From contig NZ_VMHN01000001.1 of the NCBI RefSeq assembly GCF_008795955.1, positions 1,240,001 to 1,304,000 of the forward strand: a stretch of 64,000 nt of DNA. The letters run 5' to 3'. This document shows, piece after piece, positions 8,846 through 17,666 of the stretch (its first letter is position 1; the number at the start of each line of letters is the position of its first letter). Both the position numbers and the translations under genes were made by a program. This stretch comes from Marinobacter denitrificans (lineage in GTDB: Bacteria; Pseudomonadota; Gammaproteobacteria; Pseudomonadales; Oleiphilaceae). Under the pieces are notes generated by a model. It made no database searches, was not told the origin of the DNA, and saw only the letters and a program-made list of their open reading frames with translations.

Positions 8846-9538
8846 ATGCGTCTGGATTATTTCATAGCCAACGCCACTGCCCTGTCGCGCAGGGATGCGA
8901 AAAAGGCCATCAGTGCTGGTCTGGTGAAGGTAGACGACAAGACCTGTCGCAAAGCCGGCACACTGGTAGCGCCCGGGGCCGGAATCACCCTGGAAGGACA
9001 GCCCCTTGTGCTACCGGGCGAGCGCTACCTGATGCTTAACAAACCCAAAGGCGTCATCAGTGCCACCACGGACAGCCAACAACCAACCGCCCTGGATCTT
9101 CTGCCTGTCGGCGAGAGGCAGGGGTTGCATATCGCAGGGCGGCTGGATGCAGACACCACCGGGCTGCTGCTGCTCACCACCGACGGTCAATGGTCCCATC
9201 GAGTAACGTCGCCCAGGGTCCATTGCCCCAAGACCTACAGGGTAACCCTGAGCGAACCCATCGATGCTGCAGCCATTGCCCGGCTGGAACATGGCCTGGA
9301 ACTGCGTAACGAATCCAGGCCCACTTCCCCCGCCAGGGTCCACAGGCTGGATGATCGGCTGATTGACCTGACCATTTCAGAGGGGCGGTATCATCAGGTA
9401 CGGAGAATGCTGGCGGCCGTGGGGAATCATGTGGACGGCTTGCATCGATGGCGGATCGGGAGGATCGTTCTTGACCCGGCACTGGCACCGGGGCAGTACC
9501 GCGAGCTGAGTGCTGAGGAAGTGGACTGCCTGGCCTGA
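8846..9538 (+). CDS. rsuA: 16S rRNA pseudouridine-516 synthase
   Basis: A 230-residue RNA-modifying enzyme. The S4 RNA-binding domain (residues 1-60) begins MRLDYFIANATALSRRDAKKAI. The catalytic domain contains the active-site Asp in GRLDADTTGLLLLTTDG (about residue 101), MLNKPKGV, and the late EGRYHQVRRML. The ATG at 8846 fits the S4 start and has GGAGAGGG 12-20 bp upstream. An upstream in-frame ATG at 8762 would add 28 unrelated residues. Its stop abuts the stop of the convergent asparaginase-like gene (CCTGATCAGG at 9533-9542). Confidence 0.9.
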   Translation: MRLDYFIANATALSRRDAKKAISAGLVKVDDKTCRKAGTLVAPGAGITLEGQPLVLPGERYLMLNKPKGVISATTDSQQPTALDLLPVGERQGLHIAGRLDADTTGLLLLTTDGQWSHRVTSPRVHCPKTYRVTLSEPIDAAAIARLEHGLELRNESRPTSPARVHRLDDRLIDLTISEGRYHQVRRMLAAVGNHVDGLHRWRIGRIVLDPALAPGQYRELSAEEVDCLA

Positions 9539-10018
9539 TCAGGTTCGTTCGAACCGTTGGGCCTTGAGGTTCTTGCGAACGGAGCCTGCCTCGAAAACCT
9601 CTCCGTTCATGGCAATATAGACACCATGGGGTAACAGCCTTACCGCTGCCCAGGCAAAACCGATGTTGAAAACCGCGTCAGTGCGCCGCATGCGGGCCGG
9701 CTGCATGGCACCGGTAAGAACGATGGTCTTAGCCTTTACTGATAGCAGTGCTCGCGCCGTTTCAGCCATGGTGTCGGTACCATGGGTAATAAGAACATGT
9801 TCTGCGGCACAGCGGCTGACGGCGCTCCTGACTGCCTCGCGGTCTTCGTCCGTCATCTCCAGACTGTCCTTTCGCATCAGGCCCGACACTGAAAACCCTT
9901 CACGGATATTCGACTCCGCGAGCAGTTCTCCCACCAGGCTGTCTCCAATTTCAAATTCGCTATTGGCGTCGAAATACACTTTGTCGATGGTTCCGCCCGT
10001 GGTGAAGATTTCGATCAT
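9539..10018 (-). CDS. Short asparaginase-domain protein
   Basis: A 159-residue protein equal to the N-terminal domain of type-I/II L-asparaginases. It carries both catalytic Thr motifs: FTTGGTIDK at the start and ITHGTDTMAET around residues 78-88, followed by LTGAM. The C-terminal domain of full-length asparaginases (about 330 residues) is missing, yet the frame is clean and closes with its own stop. Short stand-alone members like this are common in marine gammaproteobacteria. Activity is unproven; the name is by domain only. Confidence 0.75.
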   Translation of the reverse strand: MIEIFTTGGTIDKVYFDANSEFEIGDSLVGELLAESNIREGFSVSGLMRKDSLEMTDEDREAVRSAVSRCAAEHVLITHGTDTMAETARALLSVKAKTIVLTGAMQPARMRRTDAVFNIGFAWAAVRLLPHGVYIAMNGEVFEAGSVRKNLKAQRFERT

Positions 10019-10044
10019 CGCCAGAAGTCCCGATAAATGCGGCG

Positions 10045-10962
10045 TCAGTTCGCACTGACTGTGGTGCTTTCAGAGGAAGCATACGCAGCGTTCTTTTTCC
10101 GCTCATACGCCCGCGCGGCTGTGGCTACGCTGCCACCCGCTCCGGTGGTCAGCCAGCGTTTGATGCGCCCCGCATCGCCCATGGGCGAGCGGGTACCCAG
10201 GGAATCCAGCAGCACTGTAACCACCGGCTTGCCGTCCATTTCGGAGAGCATCACCAGACAGCGCCCGGCTTCCGAGAGATAACCGGTTTTACTGACGCCC
10301 ACACCCCAGCTTTCACGGTGGACAAGAACATTGGTATTTCCAAACGCAAGGCGGTAGCGGGGCTGTCGAAAGTGCCCGCTGAAGTAGCGGGTAGTGGAGT
10401 ACTCACGAATCTGCGGGTACTTGCTGGCCGCCTTGACCAGGCGTACCAGATCCGCCGCCGTGGAAAGGTTTTCCGCCGACAGGCCGGTTGGGTCCACAAA
10501 CGTGGTGTTGACCATGCCCAGTTCCCGGGCACGGCGGTTCATGGCTTCCACAAACGCGTCGTAACCACCCGGATGATGGCGGGCAAGGGTATAGGCGGCA
10601 AAGTTCTCCGACGACATTAACGCAATCCGTAGCACATCGGCCCGTTTCAGCTCGGACCCCGTACGAATACGGGTATAAGCATTGGCCGGTGCCGGGATGT
10701 GGCGCTCCCTGAACTCCAGCCACTCTGTGAGCGGCTGTCCTGACTCCATGACGATCAGAGCTGTCATCAGTTTGGTAATGGAGGCTATGGGCACGGGGCG
10801 GTCGGCATTCTTGCCATAGACCAGCTCGTCTGTGTCCGCATAAGCCACTGCTGCGTTCACCGAAGCCAGCTGCAACTCTGCCCTTTCTACAGCGCTGACA
10901 GGAGAAAACGTCGCCAACAGCAGCACTGTCATCGCCACTAAACCGGCCGATCGGATCATCAT
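10045..10962 (-). CDS. pbpG: D-alanyl-D-alanine endopeptidase (PBP7 type)
   Basis: A 305-residue periplasmic serine peptidase of the S11 family. It trims peptidoglycan cross-links or stem peptides. The three penicillin-binding motifs are present: SITK (about residues 61-64), SEN (about 118-120) and KTG (SKTGYLSEAG). A signal peptide covers about 1-24 (ends SPVSA). The ATG at 10962 is chosen over an upstream GTG at 10989 because AGAAGG lies 6 bp before it. At 305 residues it matches PbpG rather than the longer DacA/DacC. Confidence 0.88.
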   Translation of the reverse strand: MMIRSAGLVAMTVLLLATFSPVSAVERAELQLASVNAAVAYADTDELVYGKNADRPVPIASITKLMTALIVMESGQPLTEWLEFRERHIPAPANAYTRIRTGSELKRADVLRIALMSSENFAAYTLARHHPGGYDAFVEAMNRRARELGMVNTTFVDPTGLSAENLSTAADLVRLVKAASKYPQIREYSTTRYFSGHFRQPRYRLAFGNTNVLVHRESWGVGVSKTGYLSEAGRCLVMLSEMDGKPVVTVLLDSLGTRSPMGDAGRIKRWLTTGAGGSVATAARAYERKKNAAYASSESTTVSAN

Positions 10963-11214
10963 CTCAACCCTTCTTGTATTTATCTGCACACACTTGCCTT
11001 ATCTGACAAGGGTACAACTATACCAGCCAAAACGCCCGCTGACTCCGGGCCGGGACGGTAAATGCGTAACAGGCACACCCGAGCGTTTAAAACAGTAAAT
11101 GCAAAATTTCTTTAAATCCCGTAAAATTACATATAAATCATATTGTTACCAATTGATTCACAAGGTAACCAGACTGTAACAGGCATGCCGGAAAACCGGC
11201 AGGACACCAACAGA

Positions 11215-12843
11215 ATGGATTCTTACACAACCGCATCAGACAGAACCCCGCCACCAAAAAACGCCAGCGTGCGTGGGGGCGGCATGTTCCGGTGGTGGTT
11301 GCCACTGATTCTGATCGTACTTGCCATCGCCTACGCGGGCCTGCTCGTCGGCCTACTGCCCCAGGCACTCGACGCCTATGCCCTCGAAACAAGTCAGGCG
11401 CTGATCCGAAAGGCTTTTATCGGCGGTGTCGTGGTATTTGCCCTACTGCTTCTGACCGGGGGTGGCTATCTTCTCAGGACTGTCAGGCGGCAGGAGCGGC
11501 GCAAGCGCCTGAGCGTTGATATGCGGGTTCGCCAGGAACAACAGGTTCGTTCCCAGATCGAACAGGACTATGATCGTCTGCTGAAATCCCACCGGGTCAC
11601 AGGCAAGCCCACCCGGGCCATACTCGAGGAAACCCTCGACACTATCGACACCAGCCAGACCCCCTATACACTCTGCATGGTCAGGCTCTGCCGGTTCAAT
11701 GAAATTGAACAGGCATTGGGATACCGTGCCGCCGAGGAACTGCTCAAGAGTTACCTCCGACAGCTGAACAGCTATCTTAAACGCCGCGTTGGCGCCCGCC
11801 TGGTGATCATCAATGGTTACGGGGTAGCTTCGGTAGACACCATTAACCACGCGTTCGCATTGTATCGCGAAAACGAGACTGATCAGATTCAGGATCTGCT
11901 CTGCGAGATAAGAGCCTGGCTGGACGATAACTTCCGGGAGGGCCGGTTTTCTTTCTCCTGGGGGCCCTCCCTCGGAGTGGCCCATGCGCCGGAGCACGGA
12001 GCCGATGCAGCCGGCATCCTGTCCTCTGCCGGTGTTGCCTCATTGAGTACCGGGCAGCGACTCACCGTCTACGACCCGGCTATCGCCGAATGGCAGTACC
12101 GCCAGCAGGTGCTGATGCTGGATGTGGAACACGGGTTGGCCAGCAACGCAATGTGGCTGGAATACCAGCCCAAAGTAAGCATACGCGACTCAAAAGTACG
12201 CTCTGTGGAGGCACTGATACGCTGGCGTCACCCGGAATTCGGGTTGGTGGCGCCTGACCAGTGGATCCCCCTCGCCGAACAGGTGGGCGTGATTCACCCT
12301 GTGACCCTGTGGGTCATCGAGAGGGCGTGTAGCGAATACCGTCATCTGACCTCCCGCTATGGGACCGGGGTCTCCCTGGCCGTCAATATTTCCGCCGTTG
12401 ACCTGATTCACCCCGGCTTCGAAGACGAAATCTCTGACATCCTTGCACGCCATGGCATGAAGCCAGAGGATCTGATTCTGGAAATCACGGAAACAGCCAT
12501 GATGACCGATCCTGAAGGGTCCGGAAGGGTTATCCACACCCTTAGCCGCAGGGGGTTCCGGATAGCAATGGACGATTTTGGGACCGGCCACTCCTCACTG
12601 GGCACGCTGGCAAGCTTTGACCTGGATGAGCTCAAGATCGATCGCAGCTTCCTCAAGGACATACTGGCGCATCCGACTCGCCAACGTATCTTTCGCGCCA
12701 CTCTGGAACTCGGCGAGGCGCTGGATCTGAATGTGGTGGTCGAGGGTGTGGAGGATGAGGCCGTGGTTTGCTGGTTGCAGCAGTTCCCGGGCCTCTTTGG
12801 ACAGGGTTATTTCTGGGGCCGGCCCGAACCGGCCAGCCCCTGA
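11215..12843 (+). CDS. Membrane EAL-domain c-di-GMP phosphodiesterase with degenerate GGDEF
   Basis: Two hydrophobic helices (about 22-42 and 64-86 from this start) flank a short periplasmic loop. A cytoplasmic GGDEF-like domain follows (about 120-285) in which the signature is lost (INGYGVAS), so cyclase activity is unlikely. The EAL domain (about 300-535) keeps the catalytic set: VEALIRW, NIS, EITETA, MDDFGTG, LKIDRSF and VVEGVE. Hydrolysis of c-di-GMP is therefore expected. The ATG at 11215 has AGGA 10 bp upstream; ATG 11185 and TTG 11143 are in-frame alternatives. Confidence 0.85.
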   Translation: MDSYTTASDRTPPPKNASVRGGGMFRWWLPLILIVLAIAYAGLLVGLLPQALDAYALETSQALIRKAFIGGVVVFALLLLTGGGYLLRTVRRQERRKRLSVDMRVRQEQQVRSQIEQDYDRLLKSHRVTGKPTRAILEETLDTIDTSQTPYTLCMVRLCRFNEIEQALGYRAAEELLKSYLRQLNSYLKRRVGARLVIINGYGVASVDTINHAFALYRENETDQIQDLLCEIRAWLDDNFREGRFSFSWGPSLGVAHAPEHGADAAGILSSAGVASLSTGQRLTVYDPAIAEWQYRQQVLMLDVEHGLASNAMWLEYQPKVSIRDSKVRSVEALIRWRHPEFGLVAPDQWIPLAEQVGVIHPVTLWVIERACSEYRHLTSRYGTGVSLAVNISAVDLIHPGFEDEISDILARHGMKPEDLILEITETAMMTDPEGSGRVIHTLSRRGFRIAMDDFGTGHSSLGTLASFDLDELKIDRSFLKDILAHPTRQRIFRATLELGEALDLNVVVEGVEDEAVVCWLQQFPGLFGQGYFWGRPEPASP

Positions 12844-12855
12844 AGCAGTCAGGGG
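12837..12855. terminator. Hairpin built from two convergent stop codons
   Basis: CCCCTGA-AGCAG-TCAGGGG is a perfect 7-bp stem with a 5-base loop. The TGA in the left arm ends the EAL gene and the TCA in the right arm is the ilvD stop on the minus strand. It may slow transcription from both sides, although no T-run follows. Confidence 0.4.
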
Positions 12856-14525
12856 TTATCCGTCACCGCTCCTTCCGAAGCCGAGCCTACCGTTCGCGCA
12901 TACTTGGCCAGTACCCCACGAGTAAACCTCGGAGCTGGTGCTGACCAGGCGTTCCGGCGATGCTCCATCTCCTCGTCGGACACCTCCAGTTCGATACGGT
13001 TGGCAACGGCATCAATGGTAATGGTGTCACCATCCTCCACCAGCGCCAGTGGTCCGCCTTCTGCCGCTTCCGGTGTGATATGGCCGACCACAAAGCCGTG
13101 GCTGCCACCAGAGAATCGGCCATCGGTAATCAGCGCCACATCGCTGCCCAGGCCCTTACCCATAATCGCGGATGTAGGTGTCAGCATCTCCCGCATCCCA
13201 GGGCCGCCTTTCGGCCCCTCATAACGGATGACCAGCACATCCCCGGCCACCACCGTGCCATCCATGATCCGTTCCTGGGCTTCTTCCTCGGAGTGGAACA
13301 CGCGGGCCTGACCGGTGAAGTGGGTTCCCTCCTTGCCGGTAATCTTGGCCACGGCGCCTGTGGGTGCCAGGTTGCCGTACAGAATCCGCAGATGGCTGTC
13401 GGCCTTGATGGGGTTATCGAAGGCATGAATGATGTCCTGGTTTTCCGGATAGGGCGCCACATCCCTCAGGTTTTCCGCCAGGGTCTGCCCTGTTACGGTC
13501 AAGCAGCCCCCGTGCAGCATTCCCTTCTCCAGCAACATTTTCATCAGTGGCTGAATGCCACCGATCGCCACCAGTTCCGACATCATGTAATGGCCGCTGG
13601 GGCGCAGATCTGCCAGCACTGGCACCCGCTTGCCGATTTCCACGAAATCGTCCAGCGACAGTTCAACGCCGACCGTACTGGCCATCGCCAGCAGGTGCAG
13701 GACGGCGTTGGTGGAACCGCCCAGGGCAATAACCACGGTAATCGCGTTCTCAAAGGCTTCCCGGGTCATGATATCCGAGGGCTTGATATCCCGGTCGAGC
13801 AGATTGAGCACGGCGGCACCCGCCGCCCGGCAGTCCGCGGCTTTGGTGTCGGAAATGGCATTCTGGGCCGAACTGCCCGGCAGGCTCATCCCCATGGCCT
13901 CAATGGCCGACGCCATGGTGTTGGCGGTATACATGCCTCCGCAGGAGCCGGGCCCGGGGATCGCGGTTTCCTCGATCTGCTTCACGTCGATCAGTTCCAG
14001 GTCTCCTCGGGCATGAGCCCCGACCGCCTCGAACACAGATATGATATCGGTATGGTTCTTTCCGGGCATGATGGTGCCGCCGTAGACAAACACCGAGGGG
14101 CGGTTCAGACGCGCAAGGCCCATCATGCAGCCGGGCATGTTCTTGTCGCAGCCACCAATGGCAACGAGACCATCAAACCCTTCGCAACCGGCGACGGTTT
14201 CAATGGAGTCAGCAATCACTTCCCGCGATACCAGCGAGTACTTCATGCCCTCGGTGCCGTTGGCGATCCCGTCCGATACCGTTATGGTGTTGAACGTCAG
14301 GCTTTTGCCCCCTGCTTCGTCCGCCCCTGCGGCAGACTCTTCCGCAAGCCGGTTGATGTGCATATTGCAGGGGGTCAGGTTGCTCCAGGTAGAGGCAATA
14401 CCGATCTGTGGTTTGCGAAAATCTTCATCACTGAAACCCACAGCCCGCAACATGGCCCGGCTTGCTGATTTCCCCAGACCATCCACAACCGGGGACGAGT
14501 AACGGCGGCGCTTGTCTTCTGTCAT
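12849..14525 (-). CDS. ilvD: Dihydroxy-acid dehydratase
   Basis: A 558-residue Fe-S enzyme that dehydrates dihydroxy-acids in the third step of valine, leucine and isoleucine synthesis. IlvD/Edd signatures are clear: [12 protein letters not shown] (two cluster Cys) and, near the C-terminus, [16 protein letters not shown] further Cys lies in [14 protein letters not shown]. Length is that of the shorter IlvD class. The gene stands alone; the neighbour at its 3' end is the convergent EAL gene, 5 bp away. Confidence 0.95.
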   Translation of the reverse strand: MTEDKRRRYSSPVVDGLGKSASRAMLRAVGFSDEDFRKPQIGIASTWSNLTPCNMHINRLAEESAAGADEAGGKSLTFNTITVSDGIANGTEGMKYSLVSREVIADSIETVAGCEGFDGLVAIGGCDKNMPGCMMGLARLNRPSVFVYGGTIMPGKNHTDIISVFEAVGAHARGDLELIDVKQIEETAIPGPGSCGGMYTANTMASAIEAMGMSLPGSSAQNAISDTKAADCRAAGAAVLNLLDRDIKPSDIMTREAFENAITVVIALGGSTNAVLHLLAMASTVGVELSLDDFVEIGKRVPVLADLRPSGHYMMSELVAIGGIQPLMKMLLEKGMLHGGCLTVTGQTLAENLRDVAPYPENQDIIHAFDNPIKADSHLRILYGNLAPTGAVAKITGKEGTHFTGQARVFHSEEEAQERIMDGTVVAGDVLVIRYEGPKGGPGMREMLTPTSAIMGKGLGSDVALITDGRFSGGSHGFVVGHITPEAAEGGPLALVEDGDTITIDAVANRIELEVSDEEMEHRRNAWSAPAPRFTRGVLAKYARTVGSASEGAVTDNP

Positions 14526-14735
14526 CGCGTTGTTCTCCTGTTAAACCACCGGCAGACCCGGCCTTGTTTCTGTTTTGAACATGAGATTGGCAGAAACACC
14601 CCCACACAGCAACATACCAGCGCCCCACGGCACACCTGGCCTGGCTCCGCCTCGGGCTGAATGATACTGTACGCCCTCCCGTATCTGGTGAGGCCTCTAT
14701 CGGCCCACCCCTTCAACCGGAGCCTTATCCCGTTC

Positions 14736-15131
14736 ATGAGAATTATTATCCGTTATTTTTTCCGTACCCTTCGGCTGATCCTGACGCCGTTCATGTTGAT
14801 CAGTGAAAAGATCAGCACTCCGAAGAGCGTCGAGCGGTCCCCGGACGACCAGGGCCGTGTGGATAAAGCCTGCGAGAACCTGGCACTCTACCAGTTCAGC
14901 GCCTGCCCATTCTGTATCAAGGTCCGAAAGGAGATGGCCCGCCTTGGGCTGAACATCGAAACCAGGGATGCCCAGCATGACGAGACTCACCGCGAAGCCC
15001 TTGCCGCCGGCGGCGGCCGCGTCAAGGTCCCCTGTCTGCTGATCCAGGAGAACGGCAACGAGCAGTGGCTGTATGAGTCTGACGACATCAGGTCCTGGCT
15101 GCAGCAGCGGTTTGAACCCGCCACCAGCTGA
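14736..15131 (+). CDS. Membrane-anchored glutaredoxin
   Basis: A 131-residue thiol-disulfide protein. Residues about 1-23 form a basic hydrophobic segment (IIIRYFFRTLRLILTPFML) that is probably a membrane anchor. A glutaredoxin/GST-N domain follows with active site SACPFCIKV, VKVPCLL (cis-Pro) and the glutathione-binding YESDDIRSWL. The ATG at 14736 is preferred; an upstream ATG at 14661 would add 25 residues over the ilvD upstream region. Partner and substrate are unknown. Confidence 0.8.
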   Translation: MRIIIRYFFRTLRLILTPFMLISEKISTPKSVERSPDDQGRVDKACENLALYQFSACPFCIKVRKEMARLGLNIETRDAQHDETHREALAAGGGRVKVPCLLIQENGNEQWLYESDDIRSWLQQRFEPATS

Positions 15132-15219
15132 GTACCGCCTCCCCTGCCAGGTGAACAAACGGTAAAACAAGATGCAGGTCCGAATGATCTGCATCAACGG
15201 TACTTCAGGTTCTCGCCTC

Positions 15220-15225
15220 TATAAT
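15220..15225 (+). promoter_or_regulatory. Putative -10 element of the phosphoketolase-like gene
   Basis: A perfect TATAAT lies 33 bp before the start codon. The -35 region is not recognisable. Confidence 0.3.
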
Positions 15226-15257
15226 CGCTTCATCCATTGAAGCCAAGGAGGCCCGTC

Positions 15258-17666
15258 ATGTCATCCCCCAGAGATCCGGAATCAGTCGAGCAGCCCGTAT
15301 CCGACTACGAGCGCTGGCGTCGGGGCTATGGCGTCATTCGGCACATCGAAACCACGTGCGTCCAGGCCCGGGAAATGGCCAGCGCCCTGGTTGCCGAAGG
15401 GCTTCAACCGGACACGGACACCGTCTATCGCAAGCTGGCCAGCCTCGACCGCCTGGCCAGCGCCGGCCTTTGGCTGGTGGCGCACATGACCTATACCAAA
15501 CGGGTAGACACCAGTGGCACTCCCCTACTGCCCAATGACTTCAAAACCAATCCAGAGGGTCATACGGGCGGGGCGCTGAACATGGTTCCGGCCTATGCCG
15601 CTTACCTGGCGCTGAACAATCTCAGCGGCCAGACCCGAAGCTGGCTTATGGGCCAGGGCCATTGTGTCGCCGCCATCGACGCGCTGAATGTTCTGACGGG
15701 CAACCTGCATCCGGAACAGCAGGACCGTTACCAGGGCAAAGACGGGCTTTCCCGCCTGGTGTCTGACTTCTATAGCTACCGGCAGAGACCGGACGGGGGC
15801 ATGGAGGCGCCGCTGGGGAGCCACGTCAGTCCTCACACCGCCGGCGGTATCAGCGAGGGCGGGTATCTCGGTTTCGCAGAACTCCAATACGCCCACATGC
15901 CGCTGCCAGGTGAGTCGTTGGTGGCCTTCCTGTCGGATGGCGCCGCTGAAGAACAGCGCGGCAGCGACTGGGTGCCACGCTGGTGGCGAGCGGAGGACTG
16001 CGGCTCTGTGCTTCCCATCATGATTGCCAATGGCCGACGGATAGAGCAGCGGACAGAACTGGGGACCCGCGAAGGCCTGGAACGGTTTGGCGAACACCTG
16101 GCGCACTGTGGCTTTGAGCCACTGCGTTTTGATGGCCGGGATCCGGCCGCCTTTGTTTGCGCTCTGTTCAGTATGGAGCGCAAGCTGAAAGACTATCGTC
16201 AGCAGGCGCTGAGCGGAGAACGGCCCTATCCTGTCCCTATCCCCTACGGCATTGCCGAGACGTCCAAGGGGTATGGCTTTTACGGCGCCGGCAGCAACCC
16301 CGCCCATAACCTGCCACTGCCGGGGAACCCCAAGATCGACACCAGGGCCAGGGAACTGTTCCATCATCATGCCGGTTTATTGTGGGTACCCCCTGAACAG
16401 CTGGCCAACGCAGTGAGTGAGCTCAACCAGCACTGGCAGCAGGACCGCCGTCTGGAACGGGACCACGCGCTGGCGACACGAAATCCGCCAGATCCCGTCA
16501 TCCCAACACTGGCTTCCTCTCATGATTCGTGTTCACCCATGCTGGCAGTGGACGATTTTTTCACTGCCCTTGTCGAGGCAAACCCTGCCTTGAGGGCACG
16601 CGTTGGCAACCCGGATGAACTGGCGAGCAATCGTCTCGAAGGCGTGCTTAATGCCCTTAAGCACCGGGTAAATGACCCGGAGAGTGAACAGGAATCCGTT
16701 CACGGACAGATCATTACCGCTCTTAATGAAGAAGCCGTGGTGTCGGCCTGTCTCGCCAACAAGGCGGGTCTGAATCTGGTAGCCAGCTACGAGGCCTTCT
16801 GTGTGAAAATGCTGGGGGCTATCCGCCAGGAACTGATCTTTGCGCGCCAGCAAAAAGAAGTGGACAGGCCGGCCCGCTGGCTCGGCTTTCCGGTAATTGC
16901 CACCTCACACACCTGGGAGAACGGCAAAAACCAGCAGTCCCACCAGGACACCACCTTTTGCGAGTGCCTGTTGGGTGAAATGAGCGATGTCAGCCGCGTA
17001 CTTTTCCCCGCCGACTACAATAGCACCCTGGAGGCGCTGCCCGGTGTCTACCTGGGCCGGGGACAGCTCACCTGCATGGTGATACCGAAACGTGATCGAC
17101 CGATAGTGTTCGACAGGGATGAAGCACGGGCTCTGGCAAAAAATGGGGCATTGGTGGTAGATGAGGACACGTCCCCTGGCGAACCTGTCATGTTGATTGC
17201 CAACGGTGCCTACCAGCTCTCCGAAATGATCCGGGCCAGTGAGCGCTTGCGGGAAACAGGTACGCCCTTCCGGCTCGTGTATGTGCAGGAGCCGGGCCGC
17301 TTCCGTGAACCCCGGGACACCCTGGAAGCGGCGCAATGTGTTCGTGACCTGGAACAGGAGCGCCTTTTCCCCAGGCGGATGATGCGTCGCGTGGCCCTCA
17401 CGCACATGCGCCCTGAGGTCTTCCGCGGCCACCTGGCGCCCTTGTTCCCCGAGCCTTCGACGTCCCGCGTCCTCGGCTACATCAACCGCGGTGGCACCCT
17501 GAACGAAGCAGGTATGCTGTTTGCGAACCGATGCTCCTGGGCCCATGCCCTCGCTGCCTGTGCAGACGTTCTGGAACGCCCCCCCGGGGAATGGCTGTCC
17601 AGCGCGGAGCTGGCAGCCGTTGAGGGGCGCGGTGATGCGGGGATTGTTACCCGGAGTCCGTGCTGA
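15258..17666 (+). CDS. Phosphoketolase-family (XFP-like) thiamine-diphosphate enzyme
   Basis: An 802-residue protein with the overall order of xylulose-5-phosphate/fructose-6-phosphate phosphoketolases: KTNPEGHTGGALN, a GQGHCVAA loop (about 133-140) where classical enzymes have GPGHGGPA, SHVSPHTAGGISEGG (about 188-202), and LSDG ... IANGRRI for the ThDP-Mg site. Later parts (SHTWENGKNQQSHQDT, YLGRGQLTC) also fit the family. The altered loops mean classical phosphoketolase activity cannot be assumed; related divergent proteins have been named xylulose-5-phosphate 3-epimerase. AAGGAGG (15245-15251) fixes the ATG at 15258. It overlaps the convergent ATPase gene by 20 bp. Confidence 0.75.
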   Translation: MSSPRDPESVEQPVSDYERWRRGYGVIRHIETTCVQAREMASALVAEGLQPDTDTVYRKLASLDRLASAGLWLVAHMTYTKRVDTSGTPLLPNDFKTNPEGHTGGALNMVPAYAAYLALNNLSGQTRSWLMGQGHCVAAIDALNVLTGNLHPEQQDRYQGKDGLSRLVSDFYSYRQRPDGGMEAPLGSHVSPHTAGGISEGGYLGFAELQYAHMPLPGESLVAFLSDGAAEEQRGSDWVPRWWRAEDCGSVLPIMIANGRRIEQRTELGTREGLERFGEHLAHCGFEPLRFDGRDPAAFVCALFSMERKLKDYRQQALSGERPYPVPIPYGIAETSKGYGFYGAGSNPAHNLPLPGNPKIDTRARELFHHHAGLLWVPPEQLANAVSELNQHWQQDRRLERDHALATRNPPDPVIPTLASSHDSCSPMLAVDDFFTALVEANPALRARVGNPDELASNRLEGVLNALKHRVNDPESEQESVHGQIITALNEEAVVSACLANKAGLNLVASYEAFCVKMLGAIRQELIFARQQKEVDRPARWLGFPVIATSHTWENGKNQQSHQDTTFCECLLGEMSDVSRVLFPADYNSTLEALPGVYLGRGQLTCMVIPKRDRPIVFDRDEARALAKNGALVVDEDTSPGEPVMLIANGAYQLSEMIRASERLRETGTPFRLVYVQEPGRFREPRDTLEAAQCVRDLEQERLFPRRMMRRVALTHMRPEVFRGHLAPLFPEPSTSRVLGYINRGGTLNEAGMLFANRCSWAHALAACADVLERPPGEWLSSAELAAVEGRGDAGIVTRSPC

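Noticed and set aside
12960..14468. 502-codon open frame on the plus strand
   Set aside because: It is the shadow of ilvD, His/Gln-rich and unlike any protein I recognise.
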